A stretch of 64,000 nucleotides of DNA from Chloroflexota bacterium (GTDB lineage: Bacteria > Chloroflexota > Anaerolineae > Aggregatilineales > Aggregatilineaceae): the NCBI GenBank assembly GCA_012729765.1, contig JAAYCM010000131.1, forward strand, positions 23,425 through 87,424, given 5' to 3'. Of this stretch, positions 1 through 8,421 are shown in pieces. Both the position numbers and the translations under genes were made by a program. The notes beneath the pieces are model-generated. The model made no database searches, was not told where the DNA came from, and was given only the letters and a program-made list of their open reading frames with translations. Positions within the stretch are counted from its first letter, which is position 1; each line of letters starts with the position of its first letter.

Positions 1-2
1 AT

Positions 3-1121
3 CTCGAAGCGATCGTGGATACCGACGACGAGTGGATCGTCAGCCGGACCGGGATCAAAGAGCGCCGGATTGCCGAGCCGCGCGAGACGACCACCAGCCT
101 CGCCACACGCGCCGCGCAGAAGGCGCTTGACGTGGCCGACGTGCTGCCCAGCGAGATCGATCTGATCATCGTCGCCACCGCCACGCCCGAATACATCTTC
201 CCCAGCACGGCCAGCATGGTCCAGGATATGCTCGGCGCGACCAACGCCGGGGCCTTCGACCTCAGCGCGGCCTGCTCCGGCTTCGTCTATGGGCTGGACA
301 TGGCGTGCAGCAAGATTCGCACCGGCGAGATCACAACGGCGGTCGTGATCGGGGCCGAAACGCTCAGCCGTGTGGTGGACTGGACCGACCGGGGCACGTG
401 CATCCTGTTTGGCGATGGCGCGGGCGCGGTCGTGCTCCAGGGCAGCGATCTGCCGGGCGGCATCCTGAGCAGCATCCTGCGCTCGGATGGCTCCGGCTGG
501 GATATGCTCACCCTGCCGACGGTCAGCAGCCGCGACACGTACCTGCAAGACGGCATCCACCAGATGCACCGTATCTACATGGATGGCAAGGGCGTCTACC
601 GCTTTGCGACGCGCATCATCGGCGACAGCATCCGGGACGCGCTGGAAATGGCCGGGCTGACCACCGACGATCTGGCGATGGTCATCCCCCACCAGGCCAA
701 CCAGCGTATCATCGATTACGCCGCCAAGGCGCTGAAGATTCCCGAAGAGAAGGTGTACAGCAACGTCGCGCGCTTCGGCAACACATCCGCCGCGTCGATC
801 CCGATCGCGCTGGCCGAGGCTGCCGAAGCCGGGAAGATCAAGCCGGGCGATGTGCTGGCGCTGGTCGGATTCGGCGGTGGGCTGTCGTGGGCGACGACGA
901 TCATCGAGTGGTCCTCGCGGCCCGAACGCCCCGCCTACTCGCTGACCTGGGGCCGTCGCCAGGGTGAGTATGCGATCGCGGGCGTGCGGCGTCCGATCGT
1001 GCGCTGGTGGCGTCGCCTGATGCTGCTCTCACCCAGCAGCATTATCCGCTATTCCCGCTACCTGCTCACCCGCCGCAACGGGGCCGCCCCACCCCACCCC
1101 TCGGACGACGACAACCGCTAA
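3..1121 (+). CDS. fabH: 3-oxoacyl-[ACP] synthase III (KAS III), 5'-truncated by window edge
   Basis: FabH condenses acetyl-CoA (or a branched acyl-CoA) with malonyl-ACP to start type II fatty-acid synthesis in the cytoplasm. The frame is open to the left edge and reads LEAIVDTDDEWIVSRTGI, which is internal FabH sequence, so the true start lies upstream; the GTG at 15 is a valine codon, not a start. Counting from that codon, the thiolase-fold triad is visible as Cys87 (AACSGF), His226 (IPHQANQ) and Asn256 (GNTSAAS). About 60 residues follow the usual FabH end at IIEWSS: an Arg/Trp-rich, Pro-rich tail that is not normally present. A hairpin repeat lies just downstream. Family assignment is very secure; the function of the tail is unknown. 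Confidence 0.95.
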   Translation, partial: LEAIVDTDDEWIVSRTGIKERRIAEPRETTTSLATRAAQKALDVADVLPSEIDLIIVATATPEYIFPSTASMVQDMLGATNAGAFDLSAACSGFVYGLDMACSKIRTGEITTAVVIGAETLSRVVDWTDRGTCILFGDGAGAVVLQGSDLPGGILSSILRSDGSGWDMLTLPTVSSRDTYLQDGIHQMHRIYMDGKGVYRFATRIIGDSIRDALEMAGLTTDDLAMVIPHQANQRIIDYAAKALKIPEEKVYSNVARFGNTSAASIPIALAEAAEAGKIKPGDVLALVGFGGGLSWATTIIEWSSRPERPAYSLTWGRRQGEYAIAGVRRPIVRWWRRLMLLSPSSIIRYSRYLLTRRNGAAPPHPSDDDNR

Positions 1122-1134
1122 GACGCACATCACA

Positions 1135-1172
1135 AGCCGGGCGATTTCCTGAATACGAGGGGTCGCCCGGCT
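1135..1172. repeat. 38-nt hairpin repeat, copy 1 (possible fabH terminator)
   Basis: AGCCGGGCGA (1135-1144) and TCGCCCGGCT (1163-1172) form a perfect 10-bp stem. It begins 13 bases after the fabH stop. No T-run follows, so termination is only a possibility. A near-identical 38-nt hairpin lies after the next gene, at 1983-2020. Confidence 0.6.
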
Positions 1173-1319
1173 CTGACTTCGGCTGGCACCCTGCCACACT
1201 TAGGCGTTTCACTTTGAATAACAAGTCGATAGTAAGAAGGTGCTTGCGCCGCGCTTGCAAGTGTGCAAGAATGAAGATGTCCTGGCAGTTGCGGCGCGAG
1301 TTCTATGGGGGATAGTTAG

Positions 1320-1934
1320 ATGTCTTTCATAATAAAGCTATTACGAAACGCCTATATCAAGCTGTATACGATGGTGGTCCGGCGGCGCTTTAAGGTGTTA
1401 GGTTCCTACATTGATCCCCGGATCGATTTCACCAATCCGCAGTACATCAGCATCGGTAAGGGCACCTATATTCGCGCCCATACCTGGATTTATGCGATTG
1501 ACAGTGACGCGGAGCGCAAAGGCATTTTTTCGCCGTCAATCGAGATCGGCGATCATTGCGTCATCGGGCGGTTCTGCTACATCACCGCTTCGAACCGGAT
1601 CGTGATCGAAGACTACGCCTACATTATGGAAGGGGTCCTGATCACCGACAGCAGCCACGGTTATGAGGATATTTCCGTCCCCATCATCCGCCAGCCGCTC
1701 GTCTCGAAGGGCCCCATTATCATCAAGCGCGGCGCGTGGATCGGAACCGGCGCGCGGATCATGGGCAAGCTCCAGATTGGCTGCAACAGCGTGGTGGCCT
1801 GCAACGCCGTTGTCACCCATGATGTACCGGATTACTGTGTTGTCGCGGGCGTCCCGGCAAAGATTGTGAAGCGGTACGATCCCGATACGCAGCGCTGGGT
1901 CAGTGTTAAAGACAGTAGTCCCGCCGCAAGCTGA
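1320..1934 (+). CDS. Hexapeptide-repeat O-acyltransferase (WcaF/Maa-like)
   Basis: A 204-residue acyltransferase of the left-handed beta-helix (LbH) superfamily, which transfers acetyl or similar groups from acyl-CoA to sugars. Repeating [LIV]-G-x4 units run from about residue 40 to 190 (IEIGDHCVIGRFCYI, IIIKRGAWIGTGARIMG, CNAVVTHDVPDYCVVAGVP). The likely catalytic His is in the DSSHGYED segment. The ATG at 1320 is preceded by GGGGGA with 7-base spacing. It stands alone between two copies of a 38-nt hairpin, and its first 100 bases are more AT-rich than neighbouring housekeeping genes. A role in capsule or lipopolysaccharide-like glycan acetylation is likely; the substrate cannot be named. 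Confidence 0.85.
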   Translation: MSFIIKLLRNAYIKLYTMVVRRRFKVLGSYIDPRIDFTNPQYISIGKGTYIRAHTWIYAIDSDAERKGIFSPSIEIGDHCVIGRFCYITASNRIVIEDYAYIMEGVLITDSSHGYEDISVPIIRQPLVSKGPIIIKRGAWIGTGARIMGKLQIGCNSVVACNAVVTHDVPDYCVVAGVPAKIVKRYDPDTQRWVSVKDSSPAAS

Positions 1935-1982
1935 GGCCGCCGCCGCAACGCGATCCCGCCGACCACAACCAACGGAAACAAA

Positions 1983-2020
1983 AGCCGTGCGATTCCTCAT
2001 CATTCAGGGATCGCCCGGCT
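1983..2020. repeat. 38-nt hairpin repeat, copy 2
   Basis: AGCCGTGCGA (1983-1992) pairs with TCGCCCGGCT (2011-2020) with one mismatch. Arms and length match the hairpin at 1135-1172. It lies between the convergent 3' ends of the acyltransferase (stop 1934) and the nuclease gene (stop 2025). Confidence 0.55.
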
Positions 2021-2024
2021 ATAA

Positions 2025-3755
2025 TTATTCCCGGCTTCGCATACGTATGATATAGTGTGGGCAGTCTTTGCCACAATAACCACACTCCGGACAAATAAGC
2101 CTGCCGCATTTAGGGCAATGTTCTTCCTTACCCCACACTAGGGGGCTATACCCGCATTTCTTTGAAGTTGTTTTTTTTCCACCACAATAAGCAATTAGAG
2201 TTTCCCATCGAGCTTTGGTATCTCGCTTTCCCTTTAAGATGTTTAGTCCCACCAGCTTGAAAGCGCGATAGCTCGTAATATCTCCCTTTTCATTACCCCA
2301 AAGTGTTGATAGCGTAGTGATTAGGGTTTCAATTGTTTTCAGCGGATCGTAGATAAAGAGCGGATACTCATGATTAACATCATCCGTGAAAAGGAAGCGC
2401 TCATAGTTTTTAGGATGATAGTTGAGTCGATTACCAGAGCTACGTGACGTTTCAAGAAAATGCGAAAGGATCGTACAAAACAGAAAAGGCAGAGATAAGC
2501 CAATCTCATCTCGCCATGAGGCAATAAGTGCAATAAAGGAACGCTCCCAGTCTGCCAGGGCTTCTGGTCGCCAACATTTATCAATACGAATCCCGCTAGC
2601 AATGAGAATCGGCAAGATGTTCGTTGGACTAGTTCCAGTAGCTTCGATCAGTAAGTTTCTCCAGTATTCCCACAGCCTTGATTTAGGGCATGATAGCTTG
2701 GCTGAAGTCGCCAGGATTACATCTCTAGCTTGGTAGAACGGCTCTGGATAATCAAATAGCCAAGGGGGAAGAAACTGTCGAGAATCTTGCATATTATCAA
2801 TATCAACTACGAGCGTTTCCGACTCAAAAGTCTGTTTTAATCTGTGAATTTTTCGCCAGTTTGTTTCTCCAAGCACTACTATACCCGTTTCACATCTGGC
2901 AGTTTCTGGTGAAACAAGGGAATCCGGCCACAAATAGTTCGATAGAACGCCAACGATGCTTACATCTTCATCATTCCTGTTCAGTTTGAACTTGGGTACA
3001 CAATGATCTACATAGGTATTCTTGTTATGCTCTGCTCGACGCGCATTCTTGACATCGTAGGGACAACCATTTACTTCCAAGTCGTGAGTTGTCCAGTCCC
3101 CTAGATCATTAGAATAAAGCTGTTGAATAGAAATATCTTCAACTTCAAACCCATGATGCTGAAAGAAAGCTACAGCTGCTTTCTCAGCAACACGCGCAGA
3201 GAGCAACCTTCCCAATTCCCAATTTTTCTCATACTCAGCAGAGACAGTCGGCCAGATATCTCCTAAGTCTATCTCACTCCTTAGGACTTCATCTCTGCTC
3301 CAATGTAAAGCTAGGCTAACATCATCTTCAGTGAGAATCGGATGCTGGATTTCCGCAACAATTCGGTTTATTGGAACTTGAGAAGAGCGCTTAACGAATG
3401 GCACGATTTCTCTGTCTACTGCTTGTGCTAGCTTTTCTGCTCGCCGCTTACGCGCCTTTGCCTTTGCCAAGCGCCTCTTTTTTAATTTGCGTATTTTCTT
3501 AATACGTTTAGCTAACCTACCCGATAGAATTAGTGGCTCAAATTTGTCTAAGGAACAATTAAAGCTGTAGCATTTGCATGAAAAGCCGTCATGGCTTACA
3601 AAAAAGTAACCTCCAGGTTCAATGGATTCTATAATGCCATAACCGTTTCTTATGTTTTCCACTTCAACGCCTAAAAGCAAATCCCATTGTAAAAGGTTAT
3701 TCCTTACATACTTACGAAATTCCTTCCACGAAACTGTAATTGTTTCTTCAGACAC
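2025..3755 (-). CDS. Putative PD-(D/E)XK-type nuclease with N-terminal barrel and C-terminal Cys cluster (solitary, AT-rich)
   Basis: I do not recognise a named family for this 576-residue protein. Visible parts: residues 28-75 resemble a small SH3/Tudor-like barrel and hold Cys60, Cys62 and Cys67; 81-110 is very basic (Lys/Arg-rich helix); 180-240 looks like a restriction-endonuclease core, with Glu191, Asp225 (THDLEV) and the Asp234-Val-Lys236 motif (YDVKNARR); the C-terminus has Cys547, 550, 555, 558, 561 and 565, probably zinc ribbon or knuckle. Start is GTG at 3755, with CGGAGGC about nine bases upstream. Base composition is far lower in G+C than any neighbour (roughly 40-45% by eye), with rare AGA/ATA-type codons, suggesting transfer. 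No methyltransferase or helicase partner is adjacent. It could be a stand-alone defence nuclease; that is inference. Confidence 0.6.
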   Translation of the reverse strand: MSEETITVSWKEFRKYVRNNLLQWDLLLGVEVENIRNGYGIIESIEPGGYFFVSHDGFSCKCYSFNCSLDKFEPLILSGRLAKRIKKIRKLKKRRLAKAKARKRRAEKLAQAVDREIVPFVKRSSQVPINRIVAEIQHPILTEDDVSLALHWSRDEVLRSEIDLGDIWPTVSAEYEKNWELGRLLSARVAEKAAVAFFQHHGFEVEDISIQQLYSNDLGDWTTHDLEVNGCPYDVKNARRAEHNKNTYVDHCVPKFKLNRNDEDVSIVGVLSNYLWPDSLVSPETARCETGIVVLGETNWRKIHRLKQTFESETLVVDIDNMQDSRQFLPPWLFDYPEPFYQARDVILATSAKLSCPKSRLWEYWRNLLIEATGTSPTNILPILIASGIRIDKCWRPEALADWERSFIALIASWRDEIGLSLPFLFCTILSHFLETSRSSGNRLNYHPKNYERFLFTDDVNHEYPLFIYDPLKTIETLITTLSTLWGNEKGDITSYRAFKLVGLNILKGKRDTKARWETLIAYCGGKKTTSKKCGYSPLVWGKEEHCPKCGRLICPECGYCGKDCPHYIIRMRSRE

Positions 3756-3821
3756 TTCGCTTAGCCTCCGACTTGTACTAGCTTAATTCAAACAGCAAGA
3801 GTAGTATGTGAAATATAATAA

Positions 3822-3850
3822 ATTATAGCGTGGTATGATCATACGAAGTT
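3822..3850 (-). promoter_or_regulatory. Candidate promoter of the nuclease gene
   Basis: On the minus strand a perfect TATAAT (3827-3822) lies about 70 bases upstream of the GTG start. With a 17-base spacer the -35 position reads AACTTC, a poor match, as is common for promoters kept low or regulated. The spacer is occupied by a 12-bp palindrome. Confidence 0.45.
3833..3844. promoter_or_regulatory. Perfect 12-bp palindrome GTATGATCATAC, candidate operator
   Basis: The sequence equals its own reverse complement and falls wholly inside the -35/-10 spacer of the candidate nuclease promoter, the classic place for a repressor to block RNA polymerase. No regulator gene is adjacent, so the factor is unknown. 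Confidence 0.4.
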
Positions 3851-3875
3851 TACTGTTTTTGTTCGAATCCACAAA

Positions 3876-3895
3876 TCTTCTACAGAAGTAGAAGA
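3876..3895. other. Perfect 8-bp hairpin in the nuclease/alaS intergenic region
   Basis: TCTTCTAC, loop AGAA, GTAGAAGA. It lies between the two divergent promoters, upstream of the alaS -35 box, and is not followed by a T-run on either strand. Role unknown; it may insulate the two promoters or bind a regulator. Confidence 0.35.
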
Positions 3896-3926
3896 GAATA
3901 TTTCCCTTCTCCCGCCGCCCCCGCCA

Positions 3927-3955
3927 TTGTCAAGCGCCGTGCCGTTCACTATAAT
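3927..3955 (+). promoter_or_regulatory. Sigma70-type promoter of alaS
   Basis: TTGTCA (3927-3932), a 17-base spacer and TATAAT (3950-3955). The expected transcript start is about 35 bases before the alaS ATG, leaving a short leader with no room for a T-box. Confidence 0.75.
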
Positions 3956-3997
3956 CGCTGCGACGAAACCGACTACCACACGAAAGACGCCGCAGCG

Positions 3998-6703
3998 ATG
4001 AAAAAAATGACCAGCGCCGAAGTGCGCGAGGCTTTTCTGGATTTCTTCGAGGAGATGGGCCACAAGCGGGTCTCATCGTCCTCGCTGGTGCCCGGCAACG
4101 ACCCCACCCTGCTCTTCACCAACGCGGGGATGGTCCAGTTTAAGGATGTGTTCCTGGGCCTGGACCAGCGCGACTATGCCCGCGCCACCACGTCCCAGAA
4201 GTGCATGCGCGTCAGCGGCAAGCACAACGACCTGGAAAACGTCGGCCCGTCACCCCGGCACCACACCTTCTTCGAGATGCTCGGCAATTTCAGCTTTGGC
4301 GACTACTTCAAGCGTGACGCGATCCGCTTCGCCTATGAGCTGATGACGCGCGTCTACGAGATTCCGACCGACCGCCTGCTCTACACCGTCCACACCAGCG
4401 ACGACGAAGCCTGGAACATCTGGACGCAGGAGATCGGCGTGCCGGAAGATCGCGTCTATCGCATGGGCGACAAGACCAACTTCTGGCAGATGGCCGATGT
4501 CGGGCCGTGCGGTCCCACCAGCGAGATTCATTACGACTGGGGCGCGGCGGCCTGCTCGTGCGGCATCGGCGCGGAGCCGCATTTCGAGCTGGATAACGGC
4601 TGCGACCGCTACCTGGAACTGTGGAACCTGGTATTCATGCAGTACCAGCAGTTCGAGGACGGCCACCGCGAGCCGCTCCCCGCGCCGGGCGTCGATACCG
4701 GGATGGGCCTGGAACGCCTCGTGAGTGTGCTCCAGCACGCCGACGCCAGCTATGGGACCGACCTCTTCGCCCCGATCCTGGACCGCATCCAGGCACTGAC
4801 CGGCGACAGTGACGCCGAGCGGCAGGCACGCGAGATTCCCTACCGCGTCATTGCGGACCATATGCGCGCCGCCACCTTCCTGATCGCGGACGGCGTGCGG
4901 CCCGGCGCGACCGGGCGCGACTACGTCTGCCGGATGGTCATCCGGCGCGCGGTGCGCTTCGGGACCAAGCTCGGCTTCGAGGAGCCGTTCCTGGCCGAGG
5001 TGGCCGAAGCGGTGATCGAGAAGATGGGCGAGCCGTACCCGGAGCTGATCGAGCGCCGCGAGGCGATCCGCCGCACGATCACCAACGAGGAGGTACGCTT
5101 TCGCCGCGCGATGGATCGCGCCCTGGCCGAACTGGAAGACATGCTGGCCGCGCTCCAGCCCGGCGGCGAGCTGCCCGGCGAGCTGGCCTTCCGGCTCCAC
5201 GCCGAGAAGGGTCTGCCGCTGGAGATCACGCGCGACATCGCCAACGAGAACGGCTACACTGTCGATGAAGCTGGCTTCCGCGTGGCGCAGCAGCACCACG
5301 AAGCGATCAGTCGGGGCCGCAACGGCGGTGCGTTCGGCGCGATCGACATGGGCCAGGCCTATCAGGCCGCGCTGTCGGCGCTGCGCGAGCAGGGTGCGCT
5401 CGGCGCGGGTGGCGTCGAGCAGGACCAGTACGGCCCGCTCGTGCGCGAAGCAAAGGTGCTCGCCATCCTGCACAACGGCGAGCTGGTCGAGCGCGCCAAC
5501 ACCGGCGACACGGTCGAGATCGTGCTCGACGTGACACCCTTCTACATTGAATCGGGCGGCCAGGTGAGCGATACTGGCGTGATCAGCGGCGACGGCTTCA
5601 CGGTCGATATCGAGGACGCGCGCCAGCCCATCGGCGGCCTGATCGTGCACATCGGGGAAGTGGTCGAGGGCCAGCCGAGCGTGGGTGCGCTGTGCGTGGT
5701 CCGCGTCGATGGCGAGCGCCGCCTGGACACGATGCGCAATCACACCGCGACCCACCTGCTTCATGCCCAACTGCGCGCCGTGCTGGGGACGCATGTCCAG
5801 CAGCGCGGCTCATTGGTCGCGCCCGACCGCCTGCGCTTCGACTTCAGCCACGATCAGCCCATCACGCCCGACGAGCTGGACGTGATCCAGCGCAACATCA
5901 ACGAGGCGATCCTGGCGAATATGGAAGTCTGCCCGGTCTGGAAGGACCTGGAAACCGCCCGCGCCGAGGGGGCGATGGCGCTCTTTGGCGAGAAGTACGG
6001 CGACCGCGTCCGCACGATCAGCATCCTGGGGGCGGACGAGGCGCGCTACAGCTATGAATTGTGCGGCGGCAACCACGTCGATCAGACCGGCGTGATCGGC
6101 CCGTTCGTGATCACGTCCGAGGGCAGCGTTGCCCAGGGCATCCGCCGCATCGAGGCCCTGACCGGGCATGCCGCCGAAGCCTACATCCGCCGCAGCCTGC
6201 GCCGCCTGCGCGACTCAGCCTCACGGCTCGGCACGACACCGGAGTGGCTCGGCAGCCGCATTGATGCGTTGCAAGACGAACTGAAGGATCAGCAGCACGA
6301 AAACGCCCGCCTGCGCCGCCAGATCGCGCGGCTCGAATTCGACGGGCTGCTGCAAAGCGCCTACCAGGTCGATGGCGTCACCGTGCTGGTCGCGCGCGTC
6401 AACCCGACCACGACCGACACCCTGCGCGAGATGACCGACTGGTTCCGCAATGCGACCGGCTCCGGCGTAGTCGTGCTCGGCATGGTCGCCGACGGCGGCA
6501 AGCCGCAGTTGATCACCGCCGTGAGCAAGAGCCTGGCCGGGCGCGTGCACGCCGGAAACATCATCCGCCAGATCGCGCAGACCATCGGCGGGGGCGGCGG
6601 CGGGCGGCCCGATCTCGCCCAGGCGGGCGGCAAAGACCCTGCCCGGCTCGACGACGCCTTGCAGCAGGCTGCCAACCTGATCGCCGACGCGCTGCAAGCC
6701 TAG
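3998..6703 (+). CDS. alaS: Alanine--tRNA ligase
   Basis: AlaRS charges tRNA-Ala in the cytoplasm. The 901-residue length is normal for a full bacterial enzyme. Class II catalytic core is at residues 1-240 (GMVQFKDVFLG, TSQKCMRVSGKHNDLENVG, RHHTFFEMLGNFSFGDY); the editing domain carries HTATHLLHAQLR and the CGGNHVDQTG metal-binding segment; a coiled coil (SRIDALQDELKDQQHENARL) leads to the C-Ala domain with a Gly-rich GGGGGGRPDLAQAGG stretch. The start ATG at 3998 begins MKKMTSAEVREAFLDFF, the standard N-terminus. The TAG stop coincides with the CTAG end of a dispersed repeat element, which follows directly. Confidence 0.98.
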   Translation: MKKMTSAEVREAFLDFFEEMGHKRVSSSSLVPGNDPTLLFTNAGMVQFKDVFLGLDQRDYARATTSQKCMRVSGKHNDLENVGPSPRHHTFFEMLGNFSFGDYFKRDAIRFAYELMTRVYEIPTDRLLYTVHTSDDEAWNIWTQEIGVPEDRVYRMGDKTNFWQMADVGPCGPTSEIHYDWGAAACSCGIGAEPHFELDNGCDRYLELWNLVFMQYQQFEDGHREPLPAPGVDTGMGLERLVSVLQHADASYGTDLFAPILDRIQALTGDSDAERQAREIPYRVIADHMRAATFLIADGVRPGATGRDYVCRMVIRRAVRFGTKLGFEEPFLAEVAEAVIEKMGEPYPELIERREAIRRTITNEEVRFRRAMDRALAELEDMLAALQPGGELPGELAFRLHAEKGLPLEITRDIANENGYTVDEAGFRVAQQHHEAISRGRNGGAFGAIDMGQAYQAALSALREQGALGAGGVEQDQYGPLVREAKVLAILHNGELVERANTGDTVEIVLDVTPFYIESGGQVSDTGVISGDGFTVDIEDARQPIGGLIVHIGEVVEGQPSVGALCVVRVDGERRLDTMRNHTATHLLHAQLRAVLGTHVQQRGSLVAPDRLRFDFSHDQPITPDELDVIQRNINEAILANMEVCPVWKDLETARAEGAMALFGEKYGDRVRTISILGADEARYSYELCGGNHVDQTGVIGPFVITSEGSVAQGIRRIEALTGHAAEAYIRRSLRRLRDSASRLGTTPEWLGSRIDALQDELKDQQHENARLRRQIARLEFDGLLQSAYQVDGVTVLVARVNPTTTDTLREMTDWFRNATGSGVVVLGMVADGGKPQLITAVSKSLAGRVHAGNIIRQIAQTIGGGGGGRPDLAQAGGKDPARLDDALQQAANLIADALQA

Positions 6704-6818
6704 CGGCTGTTATGCGCCTGTGCCCCCATCCCCCGGCCCCTTCCCCCACACTTCGCGGAGGGAAGGGGCAGCCTCGCAAGTCCCGCCCACCTTGTGGGGA
6801 GGGATTTAGGGAGGGGGG
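6700..6818. repeat. MITE-like CTAG element, copy A (right end missing)
   Basis: Begins CTAGCGGCTGTTATGC at the alaS stop, followed by the family core: a C-rich arm (CCCCCATCCCCCGG), a first hairpin (CCCCTTCCCCC... GGGAAGGGG) and a second one around ACCTTGTGGGGAGGG, ending at GGGAGGGGGG. The conserved right terminus seen in other copies is absent. Remaining bases to 6879 show no other feature. Confidence 0.75.
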
Positions 6819-6879
6819 TCAGCGCCGCCCTGCCCCGCCGGGAATCGCGCGCCCGGCGTGGACGGTGTAGCATAGTGCC

Positions 6880-8421
6880 ATGAGCGATCTGCACATTCTC
6901 CGCCTCGAACCCTACGACGACGCGATCTCGGTCCGCGACCGGCTCTCGTTTGCAGATGCGCGTTATGTCCTGCTTGTCTGGCCGGACGACGCGCCGCGTT
7001 TGCAGCGCAAGCTCGATCTGCTGCTGATCCAGCGCCAGGCCGCCCGCCTGGGGATGCATCTCGCCGTCGTCACGCACGATCCGGCGGTGATCGGGCACGC
7101 CCAGGACCTCAACCTGTCCGTTTTCCCCGATGAAAAAGCCGCCCGCCGGGGCCGCTGGAAGCGCCCGCGCAACCGTGTTTTTCTCACCGGGCGCGATCCC
7201 GCCGCGCAGGCCGCGCTGGCCGAGCAGATCGTCCAGCACCGCACCGAATCGCTGCGTTCGGCGGCGTGGCAGCGCTGGAGCCGGGTGATCCGCTGGGGCG
7301 CGTTCGTGGCGCTGCTCGTGGCGATGGTGGCCGGATTCCTGCTGATCGCGCCCAGCGCCACCGTGACGCTCACCCCCGCCAACGATCAGGTCTTCGTGCG
7401 CGTGCCGATCACGACCGATCCCACCCTGACCGACATCGACATCGAGGGCCGCCGCATCCCCGCCTCGGTCATCCCGCTTCAGGCGTCCAGTCACGTCACC
7501 GTGCAGTCATCCGGGCGCGAGACAGCCGGCACGACCCAGGCCCAGGGACTCGCGGTCTTTACCAACACCACCGGCCAGGCGATGCTGATCCCGCTTGGCA
7601 CCGTGATCGCCACCGGCGGCACCTTCCCGATCCGCTTCGAGACGACACTCGAAACCACCCTGCCCGCCGGTGAAGGGGCCGAGGTGGAGGTCCCGATCCA
7701 GGCGCTGCCCGAACACGCCGGCGTGGGGGGCAACGTCAATCCGAACGCGATCAACCGCATCGAAGGCGCGCTGGCCGGACTGGTGACGGTCAGCAATCCG
7801 AACGCGACCTATGGCGGCAGCATCCAGGAGCGCGCCGTTGTCACCGCCGACGATCACGCCCGGCTGCTCGTGCTTGCGCGGCAGCAGGTGCTCCAGCGCG
7901 CCCGCGACGAGCTGCTGCACCGGCTCTCCGGCGATCAATTCCTGATCCCCGGCTCGATCCGCATCGTGCAGGAGCGCCCGGAATGGACGCTCTACAGCGC
8001 CATCGTCGGCGATCTGGTCGATTCGGTCAGCCTGGATATGCGCGCCGAGGTCGAAGCGATTGTCGTGGACGAGCGGCAGGCCCAGCAGATCGCCTATGCC
8101 GGGCTGGCCCCTTATGTGCAGCCAGGGCTGGAAGTCGCGTCCGAAAACCTGACCTTTACACGCGGTGAGATTCAGCAGATGGAGCCGGGCGGGCATATCA
8201 CCTTCCTGATGATCGTCGAAGGCAATGTGGCCGTTTCCATCGATCCCGACCGGGTGCGCCGCCGTCTTGCAGGCACCAGCCTGGGCGAAGCCCGGCACCG
8301 CCTGGAGCGCGATCTGCTGCTCGACCCAGGGCGCCCGCCGCAGATCACGACCTGGCCGGGATGGTTCCGGCGGCTGCCCTGGCTGCCGGTGCGGATCACC
8401 GTCCAGGTGCAGACGCCGTGA
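6880..8421 (+). CDS. Membrane-anchored baseplate-J/gp47-like protein of unknown function
   Basis: A 513-residue protein. Residues 1-130 form a soluble alpha/beta-looking N-terminal part (LLVWPDDAPRLQRKLDLLL, MHLAVVTHD). A single membrane helix is at about 145-165 (WGAFVALLVAMVAGFLLIA). The C-terminal two thirds, outside the membrane, contain a segment resembling the baseplate J/gp47 fold (ATVTLTPANDQVF through GVGGNVNPNAINRI). No other phage gene is near, so this is not a tailocin. The stop overlaps the ruvX start (GTGA), so the two genes are translationally coupled. Function is unknown; a cell-surface or envelope role is inferred from topology only. Confidence 0.65.
   Translation: MSDLHILRLEPYDDAISVRDRLSFADARYVLLVWPDDAPRLQRKLDLLLIQRQAARLGMHLAVVTHDPAVIGHAQDLNLSVFPDEKAARRGRWKRPRNRVFLTGRDPAAQAALAEQIVQHRTESLRSAAWQRWSRVIRWGAFVALLVAMVAGFLLIAPSATVTLTPANDQVFVRVPITTDPTLTDIDIEGRRIPASVIPLQASSHVTVQSSGRETAGTTQAQGLAVFTNTTGQAMLIPLGTVIATGGTFPIRFETTLETTLPAGEGAEVEVPIQALPEHAGVGGNVNPNAINRIEGALAGLVTVSNPNATYGGSIQERAVVTADDHARLLVLARQQVLQRARDELLHRLSGDQFLIPGSIRIVQERPEWTLYSAIVGDLVDSVSLDMRAEVEAIVVDERQAQQIAYAGLAPYVQPGLEVASENLTFTRGEIQQMEPGGHITFLMIVEGNVAVSIDPDRVRRRLAGTSLGEARHRLERDLLLDPGRPPQITTWPGWFRRLPWLPVRITVQVQTP

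Noticed and set aside
3861..3870. GTTCGAATCC resembles a tRNA T-arm, possible att site at the edge of the AT-rich region
   Set aside because: Flanking bases do not form a T-stem or acceptor stem on either strand, and no matching copy is seen at the other edge near 2020. Probably chance.
3956..3997. T-box or other leader riboswitch before alaS
   Set aside because: The promoter leaves only about 35 bases of leader, too short for a T-box.
4250..5794. Long open frame on the minus strand over alaS (514 residues)
   Set aside because: It is the mirror frame of a strongly conserved gene in GC-rich DNA, with compositionally biased His/Ala/Gln/Arg content and no motif.
6880..8421. Part of a prophage or contractile tail cluster because of the baseplate-J-like segment
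   Set aside because: Neighbours are alaS and ruvX; no sheath, tube, spike or tail genes in the window, and the protein has its own membrane anchor.
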